In this document: in pieces, positions 11,539-23,000 of the stretch
Position numbering within the stretch: the stretch's first letter is position 1
How the letters are laid out: each line of letters starts with the position of its first letter
Origin: Climacium dendroides
Taxonomy: Eukaryota > Streptophyta > Bryopsida > Hypnales > Climaciaceae
NCBI GenBank assembly: GCA_950106755.1
Contig: OX467082.1
Coordinates: 22,134,001-22,198,000 of the forward strand
DNA length: 64,000 nt
Reading direction: 5' to 3'
Translations under genes and position numbers: made by a program
The notes under the pieces: model-generated
What the model was told of the DNA's origin: nothing
Databases searched by the model: none
The model's input: the letters and a program-made list of their open reading frames with translations, nothing else

Positions 11539-14059
11539 ATTTATGAGATTGACATATTTCATAAGTCAAACTGTTATGTTTTTATTTTCAATATGATTTG
11601 ATTTGATTGTGTGTTTTATGGCTACATCTTTAGTATGATTCATTCTCCTTCAAAATTTTACAATTTATGTTTTCTATCAAAATTAACTCTTGAATGTCGG
11701 GCTGGTTACCGTGGAAATCAGTGATTCTAGAACCATGTGACATTATTTACTTTAAAATTACCAAAAGAACTTATTAGGAGTCACAATACTGTAGAAGACC
11801 TCTCTTTTCCATCCTTAATTATGTGGATGAATAATTGCAATTACGTCCTACATATGAGATTCTTTTCTCATTCATTAGACATTTGACGTCCTCCATGGCC
11901 TTTATAGATTATACACAATTGGTTAGTGCAATTTTTTATTTCATTTAAGTTTGTAAGTAAGTTAAATTTTTGAAGAATGAGCTCACATCTTCAGAAAAAA
12001 TTAAACACTTACATCCACGGTCATAGGTCCTCCACATTTTCTTAATGAAAAAAATTTCCTGCTCATAGGCTCACAGGCTCACGGGCTCACGCTCACAAGC
12101 TTGCCTGCTAGCAACCCTGGTTTGGTCATTTACATATATCCATACTTGCATAAAATTTAGTATATTTGTTAAAAAAGTAATTATTTTTATATGTTGAAGC
12201 ATATAAAGATATTCAAAAACAATGTTTAAACCTTTAAAAATGATTTTGAAAAATTACAGTGTCACACTGTAAATTTGATAAACCTTAACTAAATTCAGAG
12301 TTTGAATTTTTTTATTTCAACTCCCGGATCAACCTCTTTCGCCGTTGGGTCTCGTTTCACCACATGAACATACTCAAGGAGAAGTTGGGCCTTTTCACCC
12401 GCCAAAGCAACCTCGTGTGGAGCAACGATGGTACGGGAACCTTGTTATTCTATTACAAATTAGGTGTGTTGAGCCTAATAGCAGAGAAGTGGTAGGGTTT
12501 TGAAAGATTTAATGACAATCAATATTACTATATAGTCATGCCCATCAAAAGAAGTCGCGAATATGAACATTGATTAAAAGGGCCAGTGAATCTTCTAATT
12601 AAAATAAAATGCGTAGAATATGTTGCAAACACCATCAAATAAGTTTTAAAAAGATAGTAGTAGAAATAGTTTGACAAAATTTTTTTGTGAAAATAGAAAA
12701 AGGGGTAGATAAGGTGAAAAATGTTGAAGGAAGTGAATAGCATGCATTAAATTGTTTGAAGAAGATGTTAATATAGGTTGACCTTAGTTAGGTGTTGTTT
12801 ATAGCCAAAGCAATGGGTTATTAGAGAAAGGCAACCCTCCTAGTGAACACTTATCCTATGTTAGTAGTGGCACTTGGTAGTAAAGTAGTATAAGAAGGCA
12901 ATCTTAGCATGAACTTGACACCCCTTTCTCATACTTGTTTGTGATCCCCTTCCATTGAAATACATTAGCTTAATGTTTTTTCTCTTAATAGAAAAATGAT
13001 CAAAGGGAATGACCAATTAGAGTTAAAGTGCTCATGTGGCTTAAGCATGAGCTGATGTGGCCTTGAAAGGAGGATAAGACGTCGGGTTCTTCTCCCTCCT
13101 CTCTTCATAGTTAATTTGAATTTTTTTGAAGTAAGTCATATGTAAAAAAGAAGAGAGAAACTTGTGCGAAGTTTGAAATTAAATAAAATTTTGTGAGCAT
13201 GTGCATTTTACTTTTGTGGTTCCAAAAACATATGACATGCCTCATTTGAAGTTGATTTGTAATAATTATGCTTGAAAAAATGAAGTAGGATAGGTTACCA
13301 ATTAGTTTTGAGGGCAGTAGTTTTGAGAGCTTATAGAAGTTTGGTTGAAAGACTTTTGAATTTGATATTTGGCATGTATATAGAAAAAGTTAGTAGCTTT
13401 TTGTGAAGCTATAGTATACTTAATTTGAAGTTGTAAAAGAGAAATTATAGCCATGAGAGTGAGAAAGTGGAGAGCAACTGCACAAATTTAAGACTTGGAG
13501 GGTGTATAAACTTTGATTTAGCATAAATGGCAAGATTTTTGGATTTTAAAGCTGAGATTTGGAGGAGATATGAACAATGTTTTTAATTTTTCAAAAACTT
13601 ATCACACAAAGCATTTGAAGATTATATGTAATAGGGGTGTTTTCCAAAGTGAAGAGGTGTGCGGTTGCCTAAGCAAGTGGAGGTAAATTTTTCATTTTGC
13701 TATGGATTTCGGACAATAACTCTTCTGCCTTTGAAATTTTGACAATTTTTAGAAATTTTTAATAACTTTCTAAAAAGCTAAGGTGCATTATTTTCGGAAC
13801 TTGTATGCAACTTTGGTGCTAAATCAAAGTTTGATGATGTTTTTTTAAGAAAATTTTGAAGACTTGAAAGTGTTTAAAGTTTGATACAAGGCTTATACGG
13901 TCTTGTCTACGATTTTGTTGTATTTTATACAATATATACAAATATGAATATACATATTGTGTATGTATCACTTTTGTATGGATATGTTGTATTTATATGG
14001 TATTCGTATGATGTTTATATATTATGAGTATAAATACAGGTATATTCTAATGATACACA
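11539..14059. other. AT-rich intergenic DNA, no gene seen
   Basis: No supportable gene on either strand. Around 12060-12100 there is a short run of GGCTCAC-type repeats. Towards the right it has several TATAC-rich stretches before the LTR. Confidence 0.6.
12058..12102. repeat. Short GGCTCAC tandem run
   Basis: GGCTCAC or GCTCAC recurs every 6 to 9 bases (GCTCATAGGCTCACAGGCTC and onwards), an island of higher GC in AT-rich DNA. Confidence 0.55.
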
Positions 14060-14469
14060 TGTAACGTGGGTTTGACCCCACGTCACGTCCCACATTCTAA
14101 GTTTAGGGTGTGGCTAACTCCTCACCTCACCAACCTGCACTAGGCAAGCAAACTGTTAGTTCGTCATTCACAAGCAAACCAACTTAGTCCTTAGCCTAGC
14201 ACACTCTTGGAGTCTCTCAAGACTTGCCTTTGGGACCTCCTAAGTCACATGGCTTGGGAGGGCCCAAGCCAAAGGTAGCCTCACTTGCTCACACTTTCCA
14301 ATGTCACCTTTTGTGCATAAGGCACGGGTTTTCCTACCGGGTGTGCAAATCTGTCAGCCTCACACACCACGCCCAACCGGAGTCAATCTAGTCCCACCTG
14401 ACATGGCATTATTAGTACTTCCACAATGTACCACCCCCATGCCAAGTCCAAGGCCATAGGGGCATTACA
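14060..14469 (-). repeat. 3' LTR of the chromovirus
   Basis: A 410-base segment that starts TGTAACGTGGG and ends GGCATTACA on the plus strand, giving the expected TGTAA..TTACA inverted ends. It is more GC-rich than its left flank. On the sense strand it begins TGTAATGCCCCTATGG, a typical plant gypsy LTR start. It directly adjoins the polypurine tract. Confidence 0.8.
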
Positions 14470-14480
14470 TCCTCCCACTT
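14470..14480 (-). other. Polypurine tract
   Basis: Plus-strand TCCTCCCACTT, sense AAGTGGGAGGA, sits immediately upstream of the 3' LTR, as expected for the plus-strand primer of reverse transcription. Confidence 0.75.
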
Positions 14481-15081
14481 AGACCATTTGATGTTCTCAT
14501 CAAGCCTTGGGTCACCCGCTATCCTAGTCTTGGTAGCAGACCCACACACTTACCCTTTTCTTAAGGAGTGACCAACTTCCCAAGTCAAGTGCCCTTCAGT
14601 CGAGCGCTCTCTAGTCTCTAACTCTTACTTAGATTAGTTGTTAGTTCCATTTAGCTCCCCCTCGTTTCTTCCCTTTTGGACCTTGCATGCCACAAGCAAG
14701 TTTAAGAACGTTTTAGTCGGTTGGGTAGAATGTGGTCCAGTTAGCATTTTTCCTTGTTCACCCACTTGGGATATGGGTAGCTAATCCATGTGCTCTCGCT
14801 CCAAGGCACACCTTTGCAAAGTGAATCCACTTACAGCTTGATGTCCACACCTTGAAGTCGCCACGCTCAAACTTCCCCTTCATTGCATCACCAACTCTAG
14901 GGTGGTTCCCTTAGCGGCGTCCATCTTTTCAGTTCCACACGGAGTTCACTCTCAAATTTAGTACTCTCTCACACACCCACAAGAAACCGGGCATGCTCCT
15001 AACTATCCCACACTCCGCTCACTAGGTCAAAGATTTTGCAACCTACCCTCTCCTTCTTGGAAGGATTGGGGTCCTCACCAA
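14481..15081 (-). other. Chromovirus 3' untranslated region
   Basis: Non-coding stretch between the last gag-pol stop and the polypurine tract, of similar base composition to the LTR. No additional reading frame is supported. Confidence 0.5.
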
Positions 15082-18000
15082 CTACCTGTTTCTTCCTTGA
15101 ATACTCTTGGCGATAAGGTGTTTGCCCCTTGCTGCTGGAGTTTGTTCACTCCCACTCTCATCTTCTTCGGTCTGCAGTCCTTTGGATTTCTTCTTCTTGA
15201 ACTTGAGCTTAGCCAATTCCTTCTTCTCCCGTTTCTCGCATGTTTTCTTCTCATGAAGCTCATGTATTAAGTGTTTCACATGTTTCAAGTAAGCTTGGTT
15301 GATCCATTCATACTCAAATGGATTGTACTCGTGCATAATGCACTTGTACTACTTATCCCTTGTTCCAGTCTTCCTAAAATCAATGACCACCTTGATCTTA
15401 CCCATATTCTTATTCCAGTGTTCATACTCAGGAGGTGGGTCAAGGTCCTGTTGCCACAAGTGCAAGTTCTGGTCATCTTTATAGTACTTTTTAAAGAGTG
15501 AAACATGAAACACAGGGTGAATTGGTTTGCCAACTCTTTTGGTCAAATCCAAAACATACACATCCTTGTGCAGCACCTTCTTTACGAGAAATGGTCAAAT
15601 CCATCTGGCTGACCACTTAAGAGAGATTTGTTTTGGGATGTTGAAGTTGCGAGTGTCCAACCAGACCTTCTCCCCAACTTGAAATACTTCTTCCCGTCTG
15701 CGTTTGTTTTTGGCCTTGCAGTAGCGCTCCTAAGCTTTTGCAAGCCTCTTCCTGTACACTATCAAAAGTACTTCCCTTTGCTCCACACATTCTACTGCTT
15801 GGTTGGAATAGCATCCAGAGAGTCTTTCTTGGTCACGGTGCCATTTGCTCCGCCCACGGGCTAAATCCGTTGCCTTTAAGGCCTCTTGACCATAACACAC
15901 TTTGAAAGTTGTTTCACTGTGAGAGGTGGTTTTGGTGGTGTTATAACAAAACTTTGTCATCGGGAGTAAGCTGGACCAATTTAGTTGATCACCCTCACAA
16001 AAGAATCTCATATATATATTTATGATGGAATTGATCCTCTCTGTTTGGCCATATCCTTCTGGATGGAAGGATGTTGTCATTGTGAGGTCTACTTGAGTTC
16101 TCCTCATCAAGTGCTGCCAAAACAATGTTTGGAATATTTTATCCTTATCACTCACAATTTCCCACGGGAATGCCTTGTACCTAATCCAATTGTCAAAGAA
16201 CACTTGATCCACCATTTCTAGTGTATAAGCTTTAGGTAGTGGGATCATGATAGCCCACTTGGAGAGTCTGCATACAATCACCATGATGTAGTCATACTCT
16301 CCCACTTTGGGTATCCCAGTCAAGAAGTTCATTGAAATTGAGTTAAACAATTGTGTTAGAATCGGCAAAGGCTGAATTTTTTTCACTTTGGGCCTTGTAG
16401 AGTGCTTGTTCATTTGGCAATTCACGCAAGCTCTCACATACTCTTCAACATCCAAATCCATCACGGGCCAAAAGTACTGCTTTTTCAACTCAACAGCAGT
16501 TGCTAATACCCTCTTGTGCCTTGCCAGAGGTGTGTCATGGAAATCATGGAGGAGCTGTTTCTTTAGTTCCCCCGCCGAAATGTAGAGGCGGGTTTGCTTA
16601 AAATAATGCAATCCATTTACCCTCTTCACATTGTGGATCCTTTTCGTGACCACTGGCTCTTTAACAAGGTCCTTTCTGTTATTAAGAAGGTGATTGTGCA
16701 TAATTGCATCTGGATCATCCTTCATGGCTTTTCTGACTTGTGCATGAAAATATCTAGTGGCCAAATTAGTGTCCAGCTCCTCAACTGCGATGAGAATGCG
16801 TGGACTGAGGTATTCTTCTTTCCTACTTAGAGCGTCTAGCACTAAGTTATCCCTTCCGGGCTTGTGGATCAGCTTCACATCCATGGACACAATAGTATCA
16901 TACCACCTCAACTCCTTTGGAGTAACCTGGTGTTTAGACTCAAAATATTTAAGTGAGATATCATCCGTGAAGACCTTTATCTTCATCCCACCTACATAAT
17001 GCCTCTAGGCCTTCAAGCAATGTACCACTGCGAACATTTCTTTCTCATGATTTGGCCACCTCAGTTGGCAGCCAGCCAACTTCTTGCTCTCAAATGCTAT
17101 GGGGTGGTCCTCTTGCATTAACACACACCCGATAGCAAAGTCACTTGCATTTATGTGAACCTCAAAAGGTTTACCAAAGTCAGGGTACTTAAGCACGTTT
17201 GTAGTAGACAGTCGCTTCTTTAGCTCCTAAAAAGCTTTGTCATTACTTTCATTCCACTTGAGGTCTTTCTCTTCTTTGCAGAGTAAGTCAGACAAGGGAG
17301 TAACGATCTTGGAGAAGTCCTTTATGAACTTACGGTAGTAGTTAGTCAATCCCCAAAAAAATCTAACCCCCTTTTGCGTTTGAAGGACTTACCATTCTTC
17401 AATGGCTTCAATCTTTTTAGGGTCAGGCTTCAACTCTTCTCCATCAATCACATGCCCCAAGAATTCTATCTCCTACAAATAGAAATCACTGTTTTTTGCA
17501 TTAGCAAACATCTGGTGCTTCCTTAGTGTAGCAAGTACTTTAGCCACATCTTTGACATGGTTTGTCTCTGACTTAAAAAACACTAGAATGTCATCAATAT
17601 AAACCACCACACACTCATCTAGCATTTCATAGAACAAGAAGTTCATGAGCATGGTAAAGGTAACAGGGGCGTTACACAAACCAAAAGGCATTACTAAGAA
17701 TTCATAGGATCCATATCTGGTTCTCATAGCCGTTTTAGGAATGTCTGCCTCTTTTATCCTTATCTGATAGTAGCCACACTTCAAGTCTATACGACTGAAA
17801 TACCTGGCTCCTGCTAACTTGTCTATTAAGTCATCTATTTTGGGAAGTGGATAATTATTTTTTATGGTAACTTTATTGAGGGCCCGGTAGTCAATGCACA
17901 ACCTCAGTTGTCCATCCTTCTTACTGACAAAGAGTACCGGGGCTCCATATAGTGACTTATTTGGCCTGATGTAACCCCTTGCTAGTAGTTCAGTTATTTG

Positions 18001-18927
18001 TCTTTTGAGTTCCTTAAGTTCCACTTGGTTAAGTCTATGTGGAGCCTTGTTTGGAGGCTCAGCTCCTAGCTCCAACTCAATTCCATGGTCCACTTCACGT
18101 TGTGGAGGTAACTCACCAGGAAGTTCATCAATTAAGACATCACCAAACTTTTCCAACATACTTTGGGCTAACTTAGACAAGTTGGGACGTACCCTGCTCT
18201 TATGGTCTTCAAATGGGCAGATCCCTTTATTGAGTTGGGAGGGATCAAGCCTCAAAAGCATTACAAAACTCTCATCAAAGAGCTTTGCTTCTGAAACTAA
18301 GTTAACATCAATACTACTTAAACCTGACATTTTAGTGTATTCTAAGGATTTAGGTCTACCCCTATCATCCACTACCACGATTGAAAGATTAGGTCTCCTC
18401 CTAATCTCAACGCCATAGTAATTCAAAAATGTGTTGCCTAACACTCCATCCACTCCCCCTAACTTACAAATGGTGAAGTCTTCCACAAACTTGACTCCAC
18501 CAATAGAAAACTGAACATCCTCCGCCACTGCTGTTGCCTCTGTTGAACCTTGCCCAAAATTCATCTTAGCGGGCAAGTTCAACCGCCTGTTTGAAACGCC
18601 CAACTTCTCCACGCACTTGGGAGTCAAGATTGAGTTGCTGGCACTTGTATTCAACAACAAAGCTACATGGTTACCATTCAATTTCACCCACAAGTAGACA
18701 AAGCCTTTAGAACCGGGGTTAATAGTAGAGATGATGGTTTCAAAGCCACCTTCCTTCACCACTTGCCTCAAGTTCAAGCTCTTTGTGAATTGATGACCTC
18801 TTTTCAAAGGCCACCTACATTCCTTCTGAACTACAGCAATGTCACCATCGTCACTTTGGCTCCACCTATTCATGGCCCTTGGGTTTAGTGTGAGTACATC
18901 CACACATGGACCAAGTCTATCACTCAC
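15082..18927 (-). pseudogene. Chromovirus pol: protease, reverse transcriptase, RNase H, integrase, chromodomain
   Basis: A single minus-strand frame about 1,280 codons long, interrupted by stops near 17473, 17391, 17227, 17005, 15730 and 15349. Domains in order: an aspartic protease whose active site reads LLNTSAS in place of DTG; reverse transcriptase with [15 protein letters not shown] and an intact YIDD; RNase H (residues around FEVHINASDFAIG); an integrase zinc finger (HDTPLARH..CVNC); and a DDE core in which the first Asp is Asn (SMNFLTG), while SDKDKIF and GQTERIN still carry the second Asp and the Glu. Next comes an HPVFHVSLFKKY motif and a chromodomain-like tail (VVIDFRKTGTRDK to YEWINQAYLKHVKHLI). 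The start given is only the end of the open frame; gag and pol were probably once continuous. Not functional. Confidence 0.9.
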
Positions 18928-20009
18928 CTTGGTGGCCTTAATGGCTTTAGCTTTCTTGCTTGACTTGGGGCAGTTACGGGATGACCATGTTCCCTATAGA
19001 CAAAATAAGCACCACTTTCCTTGGCCGCCTCGGTGTCCACCTTCTTGGTCTTCTTGGCATTAGGACTTTCCTTCGTCCCGTCAGAGCCCTCACTTTTGAA
19101 GTCACTTTTCCATTTAATGAGCTTCTTCTTAGGTGATGAAGTAGCCTCCACCACCTGCTTTCCTTCCTTCCTAGCTGCTTTACGGGTATCTCCCAACCTG
19201 ATCACAATGTCAAATAACTCCAACATTGAGGTGGGGAGCTTCTCACGCTCCCAAATCTTGAACCTCGTGGCTTCATCTAGGTTAGCAAAGAAAACACCCA
19301 TAAGCCCAAGTTGTGGATTCTCTTTCACTTTGCATTGAAGGTACTTAGTCTTGTACTCCTCTGCAAACTTGGTCAAATTACCATTGGGTCTCAACTTCAT
19401 TGCACCTAGTGCAGTCACATCCAACAAATGTTCGTGTGGTTTCTACCACATAGTGATGGCCCACTCCTTGAGCGCCGCCTAGGTACCATGCGTTGTAATC
19501 ACATTTTTAGTAGCCCGTTGTGTGGTTGAAGCACCCTCTTTGAGAAAGGTGCCAAAGCCCTTTATCATTGAATCATCCTGATTAAACCCCGCCGCATCAC
19601 AATAGGTCTCATACTTAAACAAGAAGGTCTCTATAGTCCTCTTGTCCTTAATGTCCTACGAAGTTGGCTTTGGGGCGTTTTTCGTAAACACAGCTTTGGG
19701 ACCCCCTTTGGTTGCCAACTCCTTGTAGTAGTCCTGCTCCCACACAAGTCGGATGTTATGATTAACCAACTGTTGGACAGTCTCGAAATAGCACTTCATT
19801 TCGGGGCTTATCCCTTCCAAAGGAGGTAACACTGGAATTGAAACCGAGGTGCTCACAACTGGTGTATTAGGGGCTGGGGTAGTTACTTTTGTTTTAGCCA
19901 CAACCGGGACTTTCCTCATCTTTCTTGGTGACACCCTATCTGGGTCTTCACCCTCAATGCCCTCTTTGGCTCCACCTCCACCAAGATCAACCGCATCCTC
20001 CGTTTCCAT
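18924..20009 (-). pseudogene. Chromovirus gag
   Basis: The frame begins at ATG 20007-20009 and runs to 18924, with in-frame stops near 19656, 19490 and 19443. A helical capsid-like core with NGNLTKFAEEYKTKYLQ and LDEATRFKIWEREKL is typical of Ty3/gypsy gag. Near its end the zinc knuckle CX2CX4HX4C is damaged: its first two Cys are Tyr (YFVYREHGH). A one-base frame change at about 18972-18979 then separates the last Cys and joins to pol in another frame. Gag packages the element RNA; this copy cannot. Confidence 0.8.
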
Positions 20010-20032
20010 GATGATACGTACAATACAAATAT

Positions 20033-20038
20033 TGATAC

Positions 20039-20040
<2 letters not shown>
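20033..20040 (-). other. Primer-binding-site remnant
   Basis: Sense TGGTATCA matches the first eight bases of the initiator-Met tRNA primer site (TGGTATCAGAGC) used by most plant gypsy elements. The remaining bases differ. Confidence 0.45.
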
Positions 20041-20082
<42 letters not shown>

Positions 20083-20087
20083 GTATA
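20035..20087. repeat. TA microsatellite inside a perfect palindrome
   Basis: About 19 TA units are flanked by ATACCAAAT on the left and ATTTGGTAT on the right, so the whole 50-odd bases can fold into one hairpin. It marks the broken 5' end of the chromovirus. Confidence 0.85.
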
Positions 20088-20089
20088 TA

Positions 20090-23000
20090 TGGGGCTTTGT
20101 ACATATGCATTTTAAATATTAAATGTTTTATACCTTATGACATTTTATGCAACAAACTGCATTATTATCGTATCTTGACTTAATTTATGTTATTCACTTA
20201 TATTTTTCCTTGTATCTACAGTTGATAATTACAGCCAAAAATTTTGAGTTTCCCAAAACAAAGGCCTCATACCCCAACAATAGGCAACAATTTGTATAAA
20301 TAAACAATAGAAATTAGGATAATACAAAATTCAAAATTAAACACATATATGATTGAAATATATTTCAATAGTTTAATTATGGCTACACTACCTTGTATTA
20401 AGACATTTGTAAGGTCATGGAAGTTGTAGTCATAAAATCAGACATCGATAAATCAATATAAAATTGTATGCACTAAAATTATTTGAAAAAATTAAATATT
20501 ATTTGGAATCATTTTAAAAAATTCCCCCAAAAATAGATGATATAACAAAAAAAACTTTCAACAATTTTCAATGAATTTAAACACTCAATGTAAAAGTGAT
20601 AGGTTTTCAAAATTTAAATAGTTCAAAAATGTGAATGAAAGATAATTCAAATACAATGAATGAAGGGTATACTTTTGCTTTTTAGTATTCTTTTCATATT
20701 TTACATGCATTTCACCTTGAATTGCAATTAGTTCCTCAACGTCACTATCCATCTAGGTAATTTTTTTTTTCCTCCATGTCTTCTTTTTCAACCTTCACTT
20801 TGTTGACTTTTTTTTAAGTGAAGCCTTTTTCTTTGTAAGTTCACTTCTTCATTTCTTTATGAATTTAACAGCTTGACAATTTTCATATTTCTCTACTTTT
20901 TTCCTTTCAACATTCAAATTGTTTTCATAGTATTCAATTTTTCCAATCAAGGTCCTACTAGTTGAAGAAGGATGTTGAATGTACAACTTGAAAGCACTTT
21001 CACTTCAAGTAGGAGAACTAAAAACAATTCATTATCCACGTAGTCTTTTTCATGGCTACAAATGAACGGAGGTTGCTAGAAACTAATCATCTTCAAGGAG
21101 AAAAAAAAATATTGAACTTCATTCTAAAATATAAACTCTACAATCATCTTATTGACAATTAAAAGATGACATGAAATTCAATGGCAATGCATCTATCTAT
21201 TAAAAAAACAAAGTGAAATACAATTCAAAAAATATTTGGAACATAAAAAATGACATACAAGTTCAAAAGTACAGTAAAAATCAAAATGCAATGGCAAAAA
21301 AAGCTGCAAAAAACTTCCTTGTACTAAAATGTTGGTAAGTCATTCAAAACTTACAAGATTGATATGAAATTTAAATCACTAAAATTATACAAGTATGCAC
21401 AATTTGTTTAGTAAATATTATCAAAAACAAACCCTAAAAGATTAAAAAACAAGATGCCAACTTTTACTATAGTTTACAAATGTTCAATTTTTTGTAAATA
21501 TCAAAATGACCAACAATGTATATAGAGTCCAAAATTCAACTAGAGCACTTCAAAGTAATTTGAAAAAATGAAGACTTGCAAAGAATAGTACAAAACAAAA
21601 GAGGCATACTTATCACAATAATGCAAATTATATAAAGAAGAATTCTAACAGTAGTGCAATTTATATGGACAAAAATAATATTTTAATCAAACTTAGTATT
21701 ATCCAGGGGCTAATTTCTTGTTCGGGGAGATGAAGCTGGTTAAAAAATTTAACTTCCAAAGAAAAAATTATACAAAAAGTGATGTCACATAGATGGTTAT
21801 ATCATTTTTCATTCATACTTGAAGTTCTCCACTAAACAAGTCTTGATCATAGTCTAAATCCAATTCAATCAATGAAAATGAGATTTGTTCCAATTATATT
21901 ACTTCATTTTTCTTATAATTCTTGGCTCGTGCACTTTTTCACCAGAGTCTAAAGTGACCCTAAAACATTCTTAATAACTTTAAATAAAGTAGTTTTCAAT
22001 ATTGAAAATGATCACTTGTTTTTCTCAAGTCTTATGGTATGTTTAGACTTGGCTTTAACACTTAAAGGTACATTATTCCTTTGAAGAATTTACTTAACAA
22101 TTTGGAATTTAAATAAATTCCTATAGATTAAATCTTTACTTGATTTTCTAAAAACCGTTTGGAGACATGTAATTTTGCAAGAACTTTGTGATTCTTTAAT
22201 TTTTGTTTCAATTCAATGCTAAGTGAAGAAGTTATAGGGGATTTGAAGAAAATTTTAACTTGAGTGGTAACATGGGTTGCTAATATTTGCTGACTAAGGC
22301 AAGAGACAATTGCATAGACTGTGTTGGTAAAAAAGACGAAAGCTGAAGTAAACAACTAGTGAAGGGCTAGGACTATTAATCAACCCTCAAACATGTCAAA
22401 GCCTTTGAAATTTCATGCTATGATCTCATGGAAAAAATTTTAAGATTCAAAAATTAAATCTATAAATTAATAAGAATAATCAATTTAATTTGATAAATTT
22501 GTCATCAAGTAAAAATATTTTTGGCAAAATATAAGATTTACTTCATTGGCATTTGGTGAGAAGTTATTAGGAGAGATTATTTTTATAATGAATTTCATTG
22601 TTTATCATGAATCCTTAGAGAGTATGACATAATTTGAAGATGAAACTTAACTAACTATTGTCAAAACTTAAGAATTGTATTTGAGATAGAATTTCAAACT
22701 TCATTTAGGTATAAAAAAATAATCTTTTTCAAAAAACTTTGAAACAAAAGTTAGAAAATCAAAATAATTTTCATCTTCCAAAAGTTGTTTGAGATTTTGA
22801 GCCTTAAATCAAAAGTTATCAACAAATTGATGTATAGTTGAAGTTATTCATAGAATAGATGAAATACTAAAAGGAGAAAGATTGACATTTTATGAGATTG
22901 TAAGCGTTACAAACAACAATGTAAGACTAATAATATAGAAACAAGATGAAATCATTAAGAACTTTGCAAATTTGTTGTTTATCTTAAATGTGGGAATGCA

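Larger units (their letters stand above)
14060..20042 (-). mobile_element. Decayed Ty3/gypsy chromovirus lacking its 5' LTR
   Basis: The minus strand carries, in sense order, gag, protease, reverse transcriptase, RNase H, integrase and a chromodomain-like tail. These are followed by a polypurine tract and a 3' LTR at 14060-14469. The Ty3/gypsy order (reverse transcriptase before integrase) and the C-terminal chromodomain define a chromovirus. At the sense 5' end a primer-binding-site remnant (TGGTATCA) runs directly into a TA repeat, and no second LTR is present. Five bases left of the LTR are ACACA, but the partner target-site duplication cannot be tested because the other end is missing. 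Multiple stops and lost catalytic residues show that the element is inactive. Confidence 0.9.

Noticed and set aside
20088..22000. Search for the missing 5' LTR right of the TA repeat
   Set aside because: No TGTAACGTGGG start, GGCATTACA end or LTR-like composition found.
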